From the NCBI GenBank assembly GCA_964384375.1, contig CAYLLN010000022.1, positions 26,632 through 90,631 of the forward strand: a DNA stretch of 64,000 nucleotides. The letters run 5' to 3'. Position 1 is the stretch's first letter, and every line of letters begins with the position of its first letter. Under the pieces are notes generated by a model, which was not told the DNA's origin, did not search any database, and was given only the letters and a program-made list of their open reading frames with translations. The translations under genes were made by a program, and so were the position numbers. This document shows, one piece after another, positions 18,943 through 27,703 of the stretch. The stretch comes from CAYLLN01 sp964384375 (GTDB lineage Bacteria > Planctomycetota > Planctomycetia > Pirellulales > Pirellulaceae).

Positions 18943-20139
18943 CTAAAAAGGCGGCGGCGAAGCGTTGGGGTCATTAGAGTCGGATGATGACTCGATTTGT
19001 TCGTCATACGCCACCCGCATAATGTCTGGTGCGTAGTACGACTTTGGGTAGTGTTCAAGTATCTCTCGCAGGATTCCGTCCTTTACCAGTTTGTCCAAAT
19101 CTCGCTTGGCCGTGTTGTAGCACACCTCGAATTCCACTTGCACAAATCCGGTAGTTATTACTGGATGCGTAAATAGGCGTTCGATAATGCCGTGGGTTCG
19201 CGAGCTAGGCGAGTCTGTTTTTTCGTGAAGCGTCCTACGCAGCTCATTGAACTGATGGCACCTGCGAATCGAGTCCTTGGCTTGCTGAATCGTCCCGCGC
19301 AAACAGAACTCAACCCACTCCCTCCACCTTCCATCAGCGCTTACGGCAAAAAGATTGCTGATGTACTCCTCCTTGTACTTTTCAAAATACGCGCTCAGGT
19401 AAAGCCAGGGATGCGAATGGCCGAGACACTTGTAGATCATGAGGGCCAAAAGAAGTCGCCCCACTCTGCCGTTACCATCCGCGAATGGATGGATCGTTTC
19501 AAATTGGTAGTGGACCAAGAAGCAACGGATTAGCGGGTCGAATCTTTCGTCTGGTCCGTTGATGTACGCTTCAAGTGTGCCCATCAGGTCCGGGACGTGC
19601 TGGACCGGTGCAGGAATAAATCTGCCGCTTGACCCAATCTGCACCTGCCACTTTCGGAATTCTCCGGGCGTCTTGTTGTTTCCACGGGCCCCTCTCATCA
19701 GGACGTTATGGACTCCTTTGATTAACCGATTGGAAATGGGAATCGTCTTTAACAATTCGCAACCATGCACCAATGCTTGGCCGTAGTTAAACACTTCTCG
19801 CCAGTCGCCGGCCGCTTCGTCTCCTGAAGCTGGATCCTTTGGATCGAGTTGGTACAGCAAAAGCTGCTCAGGCGTAACGTACGTCCCTTCAATGCTTGAC
19901 GACGAAATGGCTTCACGACTCTGAAGCGGGCGAAGCAGCAATTGAGGGTCGGTCAACGTTTGGCCAATTCCGTTCAGTGTCCCCAGTGCCTCTTTCGCAT
20001 CTGCCAAAAGAGGCCACAAATCCGTCACAAACTCCCAGGACGTTGGTAGCGGGTCTGGAACAAATGCCCATTCACCAGACGACTTTCCAAACTTAACCAG
20101 TTGCCCTGTAAGGCTTTCCGTAAATTTGTCTGGGTCCAT
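18943..20139 (-). CDS. Fic-domain protein (Fic/DOC-N, class II)
   Basis: The protein of about 398 residues has an N-terminal Fic-N region with the inhibitory helix motif SSSIEGT (the S/TxxxEG type). The Fic core with intact catalytic motif HPFADGNGRVGR follows. A C-terminal winged-helix-like region (VEFEVCYNTAKRDLDKLVKDGIL) completes it. Such proteins transfer AMP (or another NMP moiety) to hydroxyl groups of target proteins, with the glutamate of the inhibitory helix blocking the site. The start is placed at the ATG at 20139 after GGTGG, although a GTG at 20148 is also possible. The gene looks visibly AT-richer than its neighbours, and three palindromes lie just upstream, suggesting autoregulation by the C-terminal helix-turn-helix. 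There is no separate antitoxin. Signs of transfer are fair, with no mobility genes. Confidence 0.88.
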   Translation of the reverse strand: MDPDKFTESLTGQLVKFGKSSGEWAFVPDPLPTSWEFVTDLWPLLADAKEALGTLNGIGQTLTDPQLLLRPLQSREAISSSSIEGTYVTPEQLLLYQLDPKDPASGDEAAGDWREVFNYGQALVHGCELLKTIPISNRLIKGVHNVLMRGARGNNKTPGEFRKWQVQIGSSGRFIPAPVQHVPDLMGTLEAYINGPDERFDPLIRCFLVHYQFETIHPFADGNGRVGRLLLALMIYKCLGHSHPWLYLSAYFEKYKEEYISNLFAVSADGRWREWVEFCLRGTIQQAKDSIRRCHQFNELRRTLHEKTDSPSSRTHGIIERLFTHPVITTGFVQVEFEVCYNTAKRDLDKLVKDGILREILEHYPKSYYAPDIMRVAYDEQIESSSDSNDPNASPPPF

Positions 20140-20153
20140 ATAAACCACCGGTG

Positions 20154-20199
20154 ATGAAAAGCTACCGGACGCTTTTCATTTTTACACGTCAAAATGAAA
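20154..20199. promoter_or_regulatory. Operator-like overlapping palindromes upstream of fic
   Basis: ATGAAAAGC (20154-20162) pairs with GCTTTTCAT (20171-20179) around 8 bases. TTTCATTTT (20174-20182) pairs with AAAATGAAA (20191-20199), again around 8 bases. Both are perfect 9-base arms sharing ATGAAAA. They begin 15 bases upstream of the fic start, where a repressor could act. The region is AT-rich and may overlap the promoter. Confidence 0.6.
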
Positions 20200-20806
20200 T
20201 GTCAACGCTAGTGATTTCAATTCGAGGACGCAGAACGCAATCGCTCAATCGACTTTCCTTGAACGCTCAGGGATGATGTCGGGGATGAATAACCTCGCTC
20301 ACGAAACCCGCTGCCTCAACATTCGCTGCTTGGTCGAAGGTAATTCGATCCGTTCCACCACGCGGATTTCTGGCGCTGCAAAGAACACGATTCAAATCTC
20401 ACCCGCGACGAAGGCGAAACGTGTCTTGAATATTCGGACCGGGTGTTTCGCGTCCAGCCGTGCAAGCGGGTCCAGTGCGACGAAATCTGAAATTCTTGCT
20501 ATGTCAAAGGACAAGAACGTTCTCGACGAAATGCGCAGCCAGCCGGACATCGGCAGCATGTGGACGTGGACGGCGCTGCGCGGATTTCAAGTTACTGTTC
20601 GCATGGCAGCTTAGCGCTCGCGATTCCGCCAACGCCCACACTTTTCCCACTACCAGACGGTCTGACCTAACGCTTTCCTCCAGCGGCGGTGGCAAGTAAA
20701 CTTTAAGTGTCGCGTGGAGGGTGGCTTGCCCAATACGCGGCCTCTCCCGCCAGTTCTTCCCGCCTGTCCCGGCCGCCGTTGCGGCCAGCCGCCTTGGAGC
20801 CCACCC
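20200..20806. other. Gene-poor stretch behind fic, possibly with gene remnants
   Basis: No full gene can be supported in these 607 bases. On the plus strand one broken frame reads FHHADFWRCKEHDSNLTRDE and ends CKRVQCDEI. Downstream a 37-codon frame begins MSKDKNVLDEMRSQPDIGSM. Both look more like protein than random frames, but neither has a start context or known family. A decayed gene or island edge is possible. Confidence 0.4.
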
Positions 20807-22084
20807 ATGGTACGCCCGCTGTCTATTGTTGCCCTGGCAATCTGCCTCTCGCCGCTCCTGCTGCTGGCCGCTGAATCGCAACCCAGTTGGCCTACATTCC
20901 GCGGCGCCGATCGCCTGGCGTTCAGCCCTGACACCGGCCTGCTCAAGTCGTGGCCGGCCGAAGGACCGAAGCTCCTCTGGGAAGGGGCCGGCGCCGGTCG
21001 CGGCTACTCAAGCCTAGCCATTGCCGATGGGCGGATCTATACGCTCGGCGATGGGCTATCGACGGCAAGCGACAAGGATGAGTATCTGACCTGCTTTGAG
21101 GAAGCGACCGGCAAGCAGCTCTGGATGACCAAGACCGGCGAGCCCTGGAGCGACGGAAATCCCTCGTGGCAAAGCTCGCGAAGCACTCCTAGCGTCGATG
21201 GCGAGCGGGTCTATGTCGTCACCCCCTACGGCGTGCTGGTCTGCTGCGAATCGGCCACCGGCAAGGAACTGTGGCGGAAGGATCTCGTGAAAGAGTTCGG
21301 CGGCAAGAAGGGGGATGGCTGGAAATACAGCGAGTCGGTCCTGATCGACGGCGACAAAGTCATCTGCACGCCCGGCGGCGAGACCAAGACGATGGTCGCG
21401 CTCAACAAGCTCAGCGGCGAAACGATCTGGACCGTCGATCGCCCAGGCAATCGGGGAGCGGGACATGCGTCAGCCGCTGTCTCGACAATCGGCGACACGC
21501 GGGTCTATGTGCAGGTCACCTCGAGCGGTCCGATGGGGGTGCGAGCCGATGACGGGAAGCTGCTTTGGACCTACGATATCGGTCGGGTGACCGCTGTCAT
21601 TCCGACGCCAATCATCCGCGACGACCTCGTCTTCTTTACTGCCGGCTACGGCCACGGCGGCGCTCTCCTCCGACAAGTGCCGAATGAAGGGGAGATCAAA
21701 ATCGAGGAGGTCTATCCGATCAACCGCGAACTGGCTGTGAAGCACGGGGGGGTGGTTCTCGTCGGCGATTTACTGTTCGGCGATTCGGACGACCGGGGCC
21801 AGCCGTGGTGCGCGGACTTGATGACGGGCAAAGTGAAATGGACCGAGCGCGGACCAGGGCGACAATCGGCTTCGGTGGCCGCGGCCGACGGCAGTGTCTA
21901 TTTCCGTTTTGCCGACGGAACAATGGCCCTTTTTGACGCAACCGGCGACGGCGCGAAAGTGCTCGGCAAATTCAAGGTTCCCGGCAGCGGCGAGCGGCCG
22001 AGTTGGTCCCATCCCGTGGTGACCGGCGGCAAGCTCTATCTCCGCGAGGGGGACAAGATTATGTGCTATGACCTGCGGGCCTAA
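20807..22084 (+). CDS. Secreted PQQ-like beta-propeller protein
   Basis: The 425-residue protein has a signal peptide (MVRPLSIVALAICLSPLLLL) and then several PQQ/BamB-like propeller blades. Recurrent phrases include YVVTPYGVLVCCESATGKELW, VALNKLSGETIWTVD, GVRADDGKLLWTYD and CADLMTGKVKWTERG. The start at 20807 is chosen over the longer 20714 frame because the signal peptide begins there and a GGAG-like site precedes it. Planctomycetes carry many such single-propeller exported proteins. They are not quinoprotein dehydrogenases, since the catalytic residues and disulfide are not seen, and are thought to be scaffold or binding proteins. Two more paralogues occur at 46826 and 51061. It converges on the ClpP-like gene with only 6 bases between. 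Confidence 0.82.
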   Translation: MVRPLSIVALAICLSPLLLLAAESQPSWPTFRGADRLAFSPDTGLLKSWPAEGPKLLWEGAGAGRGYSSLAIADGRIYTLGDGLSTASDKDEYLTCFEEATGKQLWMTKTGEPWSDGNPSWQSSRSTPSVDGERVYVVTPYGVLVCCESATGKELWRKDLVKEFGGKKGDGWKYSESVLIDGDKVICTPGGETKTMVALNKLSGETIWTVDRPGNRGAGHASAAVSTIGDTRVYVQVTSSGPMGVRADDGKLLWTYDIGRVTAVIPTPIIRDDLVFFTAGYGHGGALLRQVPNEGEIKIEEVYPINRELAVKHGGVVLVGDLLFGDSDDRGQPWCADLMTGKVKWTERGPGRQSASVAAADGSVYFRFADGTMALFDATGDGAKVLGKFKVPGSGERPSWSHPVVTGGKLYLREGDKIMCYDLRA

Positions 22085-22090
22085 GCAAGG

Positions 22091-22693
22091 CTAACGCTTT
22101 TTCGCCCGCTTGCCGGTTGCCGGAGGAGTGAGCAGGTCCGAGAGCGGAGCGACCTCGATGAGCTCCGCTAGTCCCGCTTCGGCGAACTCGCGGCCGGTGA
22201 CGTAACGTCCCGGCTTCATCCACTTCGCCAGCCTCTCGGCATCGACACCGAGCAGCTTCGCGAGCAAGTCGTCCATGTCCTGCTCGAGTTGCACGAAGTG
22301 CCGCGCCCACTCGGCGGCTTCGGCGATGCCGACGTGTTCCTCGCTCTCCCACTTCATCGGATGAAAGAGGAGGACGCTGTGCGGCGTCACGAGGCGGCGG
22401 CGACAAGCGGCCAGCGCCCAGACCGCGGCCGACGAGCATTCGCCGGTCACGACCCCGGTCGCCACCACTCCGCGAATGGCGATGAGCGTCGCCAGCGAAA
22501 GTGCCGCATAGGCGCTGCCGCCGGGTGAGTTGAAATAGAGCACGCATTGCCCACCCGGAGGAACGGCGAGGAGTTTGTCGTAGATGTCGGTCTCGTGAGC
22601 GCCGAGTTCGCCCACCAGGGCAATTTGACGGGACCTTCTTCGGAAGCAGCAGGCATGAGCGGAGGATACTCGGGGTTCAGGGGTCAGGAACAT
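22091..22693 (-). CDS. ClpP-like serine protease, start uncertain
   Basis: The 200-residue frame matches ClpP from IALVGELGAHETDIYDKLL onward. It has the NSPGGSAYAAL oxyanion segment, the nucleophile in GECSSAAVWAL (serine near 88) and the catalytic histidine in LLFHPMKWES near 111. The expected aspartate lies further on. The protein is a divergent ClpP homologue, not the main ClpP, and no ClpX is nearby. The first 23 residues (MFLTPEPRV...RRSR) do not look like a ClpP N-terminus. In another frame, MPAASEEGPVK ends exactly where IALVGELG begins, so a small frameshift or sequencing error near 22620 is likely. It overlaps no neighbour. Confidence 0.68.
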   Translation of the reverse strand: MFLTPEPRVSSAHACCFRRRSRQIALVGELGAHETDIYDKLLAVPPGGQCVLYFNSPGGSAYAALSLATLIAIRGVVATGVVTGECSSAAVWALAACRRRLVTPHSVLLFHPMKWESEEHVGIAEAAEWARHFVQLEQDMDDLLAKLLGVDAERLAKWMKPGRYVTGREFAEAGLAELIEVAPLSDLLTPPATGKRAKKR

Positions 22694-22696
22694 AGC

Positions 22697-22713
22697 CGCG
22701 ACCAGTGGTCGCG
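22697..22713. repeat. Perfect 17-base palindrome
   Basis: CGCGACCA-G-TGGTCGCG lies just upstream of the ClpP-like frame. It may be an operator or a member of the dispersed palindrome set. Confidence 0.5.
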
Positions 22714-22909
22714 CGAGACACTACGGTTTCAAGTTCCAGGTTTCAAGTTGTAATGCAACACGCCAGCACTGCGGCGAAATGACGTGCGTACCTCCAAGTG
22801 ACCAAGGACAAGTGACAGCTGACCACCTGCCAATGATCTTGTCCGTTTCCGCCCCCTGAAAGTACACTCCCGCCGCCGATTGTCCATATAATGCTGTCGG
22901 AGTGCGCCG

Positions 22910-24556
22910 ATGTCGTCGGTTCTGCTTGCTGCCGTTTTGCTGGCTGCCGATCCAGTCCCCGCGGACGCGGTAATCGTCGCTCCGCGCGAGTTCCTCCCGG
23001 CGTTACAGCCGCTAGTCGAGCACCGCAAGGCGCAGGGGCACACGTTTGGCTACATTCCGAGCAATCAGCCGGCGGATGCAATCCGCACGAGCATTCGCCG
23101 CGCCGCCGGCACGGGCAAGCTGAAATTCGTGCTGCTCGTGGGAGATGCCGAGCCGGCTGCTCGCGTCGATACCGCGGTTGCCGCCCGTTCTACGCCAACG
23201 CACCTGCACAAGGCGGTGGTGAACGTCCGCTTCGGGAGCGAGCCGGAGATCGCTAGCGACAATTGGTACGCCGATCTGGACGACGACCAGCAGCCGGACC
23301 TGGCGATTGGCCGCATCCCGGCCGACACGCCGGCAGAGCTGTCGCGCATCGTCGAGAAGATTCTGGCCTACGAACGGACGCCCGACTTCGGCGTGTGGCG
23401 GAGCCGCGTCAACTTCATTGCCGGCGTTGGCGGTTTCAGCCCGCTGATCGACGGCGTGCTCGAAACGGCAACGAGCAAGCTCCTCACCAGCGGCATTCCT
23501 GCCGGGTACGAGACGCGGATGACCTACGGCTCGTGGCGCAGCCCCTATTGCCCCGATCCGCGGCTGTTTCACAGCACGACGGTCGAGCGGCACAACGAGG
23601 GATGTCTCTTTTGGGTTTATATCGGCCACGGGCACGCAACCGGTCTCGACCGCGTCAGCATTCCCGGCGAACGTTTTCACATCTTCGATGTGGACGACTG
23701 CCGGGAGCTGAAGGCCCAGTCGGGCTCGCCGATCGCGATCATGCTCGCGTGCTACACCGCCGCGTTCGATCAGCCGAAGGACTCCCTCGGCGAGGAACTG
23801 CTCCGCACGCCCGGCGGCCCGGTTGCCGTCTATGGCGGCAGCCGCGTGACGATGCCCTACGCGATGGCCGTGATGGGAAGCGGCCTGATGGAGGAATATT
23901 TCGGCAACCGGCCGGCCACGCTCGGCGAAGCGATCCTGGCTGCCAAGCGCCGGATGATGCTGCCAGTCGATGACACGGACCCGCTGAAGAACACCAATCG
24001 CCTGCTGCTGGACGGTGTCGCCTCGATCATGAGCCCCAGCCGCGAAATGCTGGAGGAAGAGCGCCGCGAGCACTTGCACCTCTTCAACCTGCTGGGCGAC
24101 CCGATGCTCCGCCTCGCACATCCGCAGGAGATTAAGCTGGTCGCTCCTCGCGACGGCACACCGGGCGAGTCGCTCGCAATTACTGGCACGAGCGAGTTGG
24201 TCGGCCGCGGCATTTTGGAACTCGTCTGCCGCCGCGATCAATTCAAGACGCCACCGCCGGTGCGCGAACGGTTCGACCCGACCGATAAGGGGCTGGCCGC
24301 CCTGCACGATGTTTATGTCGCCGCCAACGACCGCTGCTGGGGACGCTGGGGTTTGGAGCTTCCCGGCGGCAAATTCGCGACCGAGATCACGATTCCGCCC
24401 GAGTGCAAAGGGCCGTGCCACGTGCGCCTGCTCGCCGCCGATGGCCAGACGCACGCCCTAGGCGCCGCGACGATCTACGTCCGCCCGCAACCGATGACTT
24501 CCGAAAGGCCCACCGTCGGACAAGCCTCTCGCTTAGTTCCGGACCCGCCGCGGTAG
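22910..24556 (+). CDS. C25-family (gingipain-like) cysteine peptidase
   Basis: The 548-residue protein reads through the caspase-like gingipain fold. DNWYADLDDDQQPDLAIGRI (117-136) is the hallmark C25 pattern. The catalytic His lies in VYIGHGH (about 237-242), and the nucleophile is C281 in IMLACYTAAFD. GGPVAVYGGSRVTMPY follows, as in gingipains. A short weak signal peptide (MSSVLLAAVLLAADPVPADA) suggests export. No T9SS C-terminal domain or RgpB pro-domain is visible, so it is simpler than the Porphyromonas enzymes. The gene stands alone and faces the ClpP-like gene divergently. Substrate and activity are unknown. Confidence 0.82.
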   Translation: MSSVLLAAVLLAADPVPADAVIVAPREFLPALQPLVEHRKAQGHTFGYIPSNQPADAIRTSIRRAAGTGKLKFVLLVGDAEPAARVDTAVAARSTPTHLHKAVVNVRFGSEPEIASDNWYADLDDDQQPDLAIGRIPADTPAELSRIVEKILAYERTPDFGVWRSRVNFIAGVGGFSPLIDGVLETATSKLLTSGIPAGYETRMTYGSWRSPYCPDPRLFHSTTVERHNEGCLFWVYIGHGHATGLDRVSIPGERFHIFDVDDCRELKAQSGSPIAIMLACYTAAFDQPKDSLGEELLRTPGGPVAVYGGSRVTMPYAMAVMGSGLMEEYFGNRPATLGEAILAAKRRMMLPVDDTDPLKNTNRLLLDGVASIMSPSREMLEEERREHLHLFNLLGDPMLRLAHPQEIKLVAPRDGTPGESLAITGTSELVGRGILELVCRRDQFKTPPPVRERFDPTDKGLAALHDVYVAANDRCWGRWGLELPGGKFATEITIPPECKGPCHVRLLAADGQTHALGAATIYVRPQPMTSERPTVGQASRLVPDPPR

Positions 24557-24589
24557 CATCCATCGCCGCCAAACGACTGGCAAAAGGCG

Positions 24590-25906
24590 CTATTTCCGTT
24601 CGCTCACCGGCAGCACGGCTCGCTCGGTCGGCCCCACATAAATCTGCCGCGGGCGACAGATTCGCTTTTGCGGATTGTGATGCATCTCGACCCAGTGGGC
24701 GATCCAACCCGGCAGGCGGCCCATGGCGAACAGGACCGTAAACATCTGCATCGGAATGCCGAGGGCCCGGTAGATGACGCCGGAGTAGAAATCGACGTTC
24801 GGATACAGCTTTCGCTCGATGAAGTACGGGTCGTTCAGGGCGACCTGCTCCAGTTCCTGGGCTACGTCGAACAGGGGATCGCGAATTTTCATTCGCGCGA
24901 GCAGCTTGTCGCAGGCGTTTTTGATGATCGTGCAGCGCGGATCAAAGTTCTTATACACCCGGTGGCCAAAGCCCATCAGCCGGAAGTTGCTCGACTTGTC
25001 CTTGGCCAGGTTGACCGATTTCTTCACGTCACCGCCGTCGGCAATGATCTTTTCGAGCATGGCGACGACCGCCTCGTTCGCCCCGCCGTGCAGCGGTCCC
25101 CACAGGGCACAGATGCCGGCTGAAATGCTCGCGAACAGATTGGCGTTCGACGAGCCGACCATCCGGACCGTGCTGGTCGAGCAGTTCTGCTCGTGGTCGC
25201 CGTGGACGATGAGCAGCAGGTTCAATGCGGCGACCGCTTCGTGATCGACCTCATACGGCTCGCACGGCACGGCGAACATCATTTGCAGGAAATTGGCCGT
25301 GTACGACAAGTCGTTCTGCGGATAGACGAACGGCTGGCCGGCCGACTTCTTGTAGCTATAGGCGGCGATCGTCGGCAGCTTCGCCAAGAGGCGGTGGATC
25401 GACACTTCCACCTGGCGAGGATCGGCCGGATCGAGCGAGTCTTGATAGAACGTCGAAAGGGCGCTGACGGCTGCCGACAGGATCGCCATCGGGTGGGCGT
25501 CGCGTGGAAAGCCGCCAAAGAACTTCCGCATGTCCTCGTGCAGCATCGTGTGCCGCAGGATCGACGTGCGGAAGGTCGCGAGTTCTGCCTCGTTGGGTAA
25601 TTCGCCGTAAATGAGCAAGTGGGCGACTTCGAGAAAGTCGCACTTGGCGGCGAGCTGCTCGATCGGGTAGCCGCGATACCGGAGGATCCCCCGGTCACCG
25701 TCAAGGAAGGTGACGGAGCTTTGCGTCGAGCCGGTATTGGCGTACCCCTCGTCGAGCGTCGTGCAGCCGGTGGTGGCGAGCAGCTTGGAAATGTCCAGCC
25801 CCCGCTCCTTCTCGCTACCAGTGACGACGGGCATCTCGTATGACTTGCCCCCCAGTTCCAAGCGGGCAATTTCACTGGCGGACTTTTTCTCCAGCACGGA
25901 GCTCAT
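24590..25906 (-). CDS. gltA: Citrate synthase
   Basis: The 438-residue protein has the complete type II bacterial citrate synthase signature. It includes GCTTLDEGYANTGSTQSSVTF with GILRYRGYPIEQLA, LLIVHGDHEQNCSTSTVRMVGSS with its catalytic His, ICALWGPLHGGANEAV and MGFGHRVYKNFDPR. Catalytic His, His and the late Asp region are present. It condenses oxaloacetate and acetyl-CoA to citrate, the first step of the TCA cycle. Start MSSVLEKKSA at 25906 follows a weak AAAGG. The gene is monocistronic, converges on the C25 gene with 33 bases between, and is divergent from the oxidoreductase. Nothing unusual is seen. Confidence 0.96.
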   Translation of the reverse strand: MSSVLEKKSASEIARLELGGKSYEMPVVTGSEKERGLDISKLLATTGCTTLDEGYANTGSTQSSVTFLDGDRGILRYRGYPIEQLAAKCDFLEVAHLLIYGELPNEAELATFRTSILRHTMLHEDMRKFFGGFPRDAHPMAILSAAVSALSTFYQDSLDPADPRQVEVSIHRLLAKLPTIAAYSYKKSAGQPFVYPQNDLSYTANFLQMMFAVPCEPYEVDHEAVAALNLLLIVHGDHEQNCSTSTVRMVGSSNANLFASISAGICALWGPLHGGANEAVVAMLEKIIADGGDVKKSVNLAKDKSSNFRLMGFGHRVYKNFDPRCTIIKNACDKLLARMKIRDPLFDVAQELEQVALNDPYFIERKLYPNVDFYSGVIYRALGIPMQMFTVLFAMGRLPGWIAHWVEMHHNPQKRICRPRQIYVGPTERAVLPVSERK

Positions 25907-26084
25907 GGGGCGGTGCCTTTGGAACGATGGCGGGAACAGCAGTCAGGCGAGAGGTGACCGCAGTATAGCGGGCAATTTGCGGCTCGCAAACCCGCGCGAA
26001 TCGCCGTGGACCACCGCAACATGACAAATTGTTTTGATTCCACGGCTCCGGTATCGCTATCTTGGCGGCTTTGGAGGACGAAAC

Positions 26085-27467
26085 GTGAATGCTTCTTCCG
26101 GCGGTGGTTGGCTCGATCGGCGGACATTTGTGGGGGTAACGACTGCTGGGGCGATTGCCGTCGCAAGCAAGGCCGTTGCTGCCAACGACACGATCGGCGT
26201 CGGCCTCATTGGCTACGGCCTGATCGGCAAGCGGCACGCGCTCGACTTCCGCGACCAGCCGGATGTGAAGATCGTTGCGGTGGCCGAGGCTCATGCCGGT
26301 CGGCTGACGGAGGCTCAGGCAACGCTGGGGAGCGGCGTACGCGGCTACGCCGACTTCCGCAAGTTGCTCGACGATCGCGATGTTGATGTAGTCGTCATCT
26401 CCACGCCCGATCATTGGCATGCCTTGCAGACGATGCTCGCCTGTGCAGCTGGAAAGGACGTATATGTCGAGAAACCACTGACGCTCTTTCCGGCAGAGGG
26501 GCGGTGGATGATCGACGTAGCGAAAAAGCACGGCCGCGTCGTGCAGGTCGGCACGCAGCAGCGGTCAGGGCCGCACTATCAAAAGGCCCGTGAGCGAATT
26601 GCAGCGGGCGAGATCGGCAAGGTCGTCTCGGCCCGGATGCACTCGTATCGGAACATCATGCCAGGCTTTGCCCGGTCGGCCGACAGTTCGCCGCCTGTCG
26701 GCTTTGACTGGGGGATGTTTCTCGGTCCCGCGCCGCTGAGGCCGTATAACGCCCAGCGCGGCTTGTACCACTTCCGTTGGTTCTGGGAGTACTCCGGCGG
26801 GCAGATGACCAACCTCGGACAGCACTCGCTCGACATCGTCGATTGGTTCCTCGGCGGCAAAAGCCCGCGAACCGTGGCGAGCTTCGGCGGTCGGTTCGCC
26901 TTGAACGACAGTGGCGAAACGCCCGACACGCAGGACGCACTTTTCGATTTCGGCGACTTCACCGCGATTTGGTCGCACCGCGAGGCGTCACTCGGCGAAA
27001 CGGCAAGCTCGTCGCTCGTGTTTCACGGCACCAAGGGGAGTTTGGCGATTTCGCGGAGCGGCTTCACGATCACGCCCGACAAGGTGATTCGTCCGGAAAA
27101 CGCGGTGCCGCAATTCACCGACGGCCAACCGGTCGGTGGCGTGGCCCGCGTTCGTGAGCCGGCAGAAGCAAAGCTTTGGACCACCGCGTACGAAGACAAG
27201 AGCGGGAATTCGCTCGATCAGTTTCGCCGCCATGTGCGGAACTTCCTCGACTGCGTGAAGTCGCGTGAAACGCCCGTCTCCGACCTCGCCTCCGCCCATC
27301 GCGTTTCGACCGCGTGCCACCTGGCCAATCTTTCGCTCCGCCTGGGCCGCAGCCTCCGCTGGGACGCCGAGCACGAAACGATCGTGGGTGACGAGGAGGC
27401 CACTGCACAACTCGTTCGGCCCTACCGCACGCCGTGGGATCGAGAACTGAGAGCACTGCGGGGATAG
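26085..27467 (+). CDS. Exported Gfo/Idh/MocA-family oxidoreductase
   Basis: The 460-residue protein starts at a GTG preceded by GGAGG. It opens with a twin-arginine signal (DRRTFVGVTTAGAIAVAS). The Rossmann start is VGLIGYGLIGKRHALDF. The family EKP motif is at DVYVEKPLT, and the later part contains FDWGMFLGPAP, GGQMTNLGQHSLDIVDWFLGG and the sugar-binding C-terminal domain. Members oxidise sugars or related alcohols with NAD(P). TAT-exported versions are abundant in planctomycetes and fit sulfated or complex sugar breakdown. The substrate is unknown, and no sulfatase or sugar hydrolase is adjacent. It is a single gene. Confidence 0.86.
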   Translation: MNASSGGGWLDRRTFVGVTTAGAIAVASKAVAANDTIGVGLIGYGLIGKRHALDFRDQPDVKIVAVAEAHAGRLTEAQATLGSGVRGYADFRKLLDDRDVDVVVISTPDHWHALQTMLACAAGKDVYVEKPLTLFPAEGRWMIDVAKKHGRVVQVGTQQRSGPHYQKARERIAAGEIGKVVSARMHSYRNIMPGFARSADSSPPVGFDWGMFLGPAPLRPYNAQRGLYHFRWFWEYSGGQMTNLGQHSLDIVDWFLGGKSPRTVASFGGRFALNDSGETPDTQDALFDFGDFTAIWSHREASLGETASSSLVFHGTKGSLAISRSGFTITPDKVIRPENAVPQFTDGQPVGGVARVREPAEAKLWTTAYEDKSGNSLDQFRRHVRNFLDCVKSRETPVSDLASAHRVSTACHLANLSLRLGRSLRWDAEHETIVGDEEATAQLVRPYRTPWDRELRALRG

Positions 27468-27605
27468 GTGAGTAGTCGCCCCATCGCGTCGAACGTACCG
27501 AATTCATCAAGACCCCGCTGCGGATGACCGCAGGACACCTCGTACCGCCCCAAATGTGTTTATTTCGGGAAAAATCGCTCTCGGAGCGAACCTTGGGTTG
27601 CCCGC

Positions 27606-27627
27606 AACCTTACAGTTTTGTAAGGTT
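27606..27627. terminator. Short perfect hairpin downstream of the oxidoreductase
   Basis: AACCTTACA-gttt-TGTAAGGTT has a 9-base stem and 4-base loop. It lies 139 bases past the stop at 27467 with no T-run, so it is a candidate terminator or repeat. Confidence 0.45.
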
Positions 27628-27703
27628 GAGATGGCTTTGGGATGCCCCCAAAAAGCGGAGTAGGTAGCACGAACAGGCCCCTGGCACACGATTTACGACC
27701 TTA

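Noticed and set aside
20154..20199. Phage attachment site or IS end beside fic
   Set aside because: No integrase, transposase or matching second copy was seen. Operator-like palindromes are the simpler reading.
23012..24454. 480-residue minus-strand frame
   Set aside because: It is opposite the C25 peptidase, whose motifs are clear.
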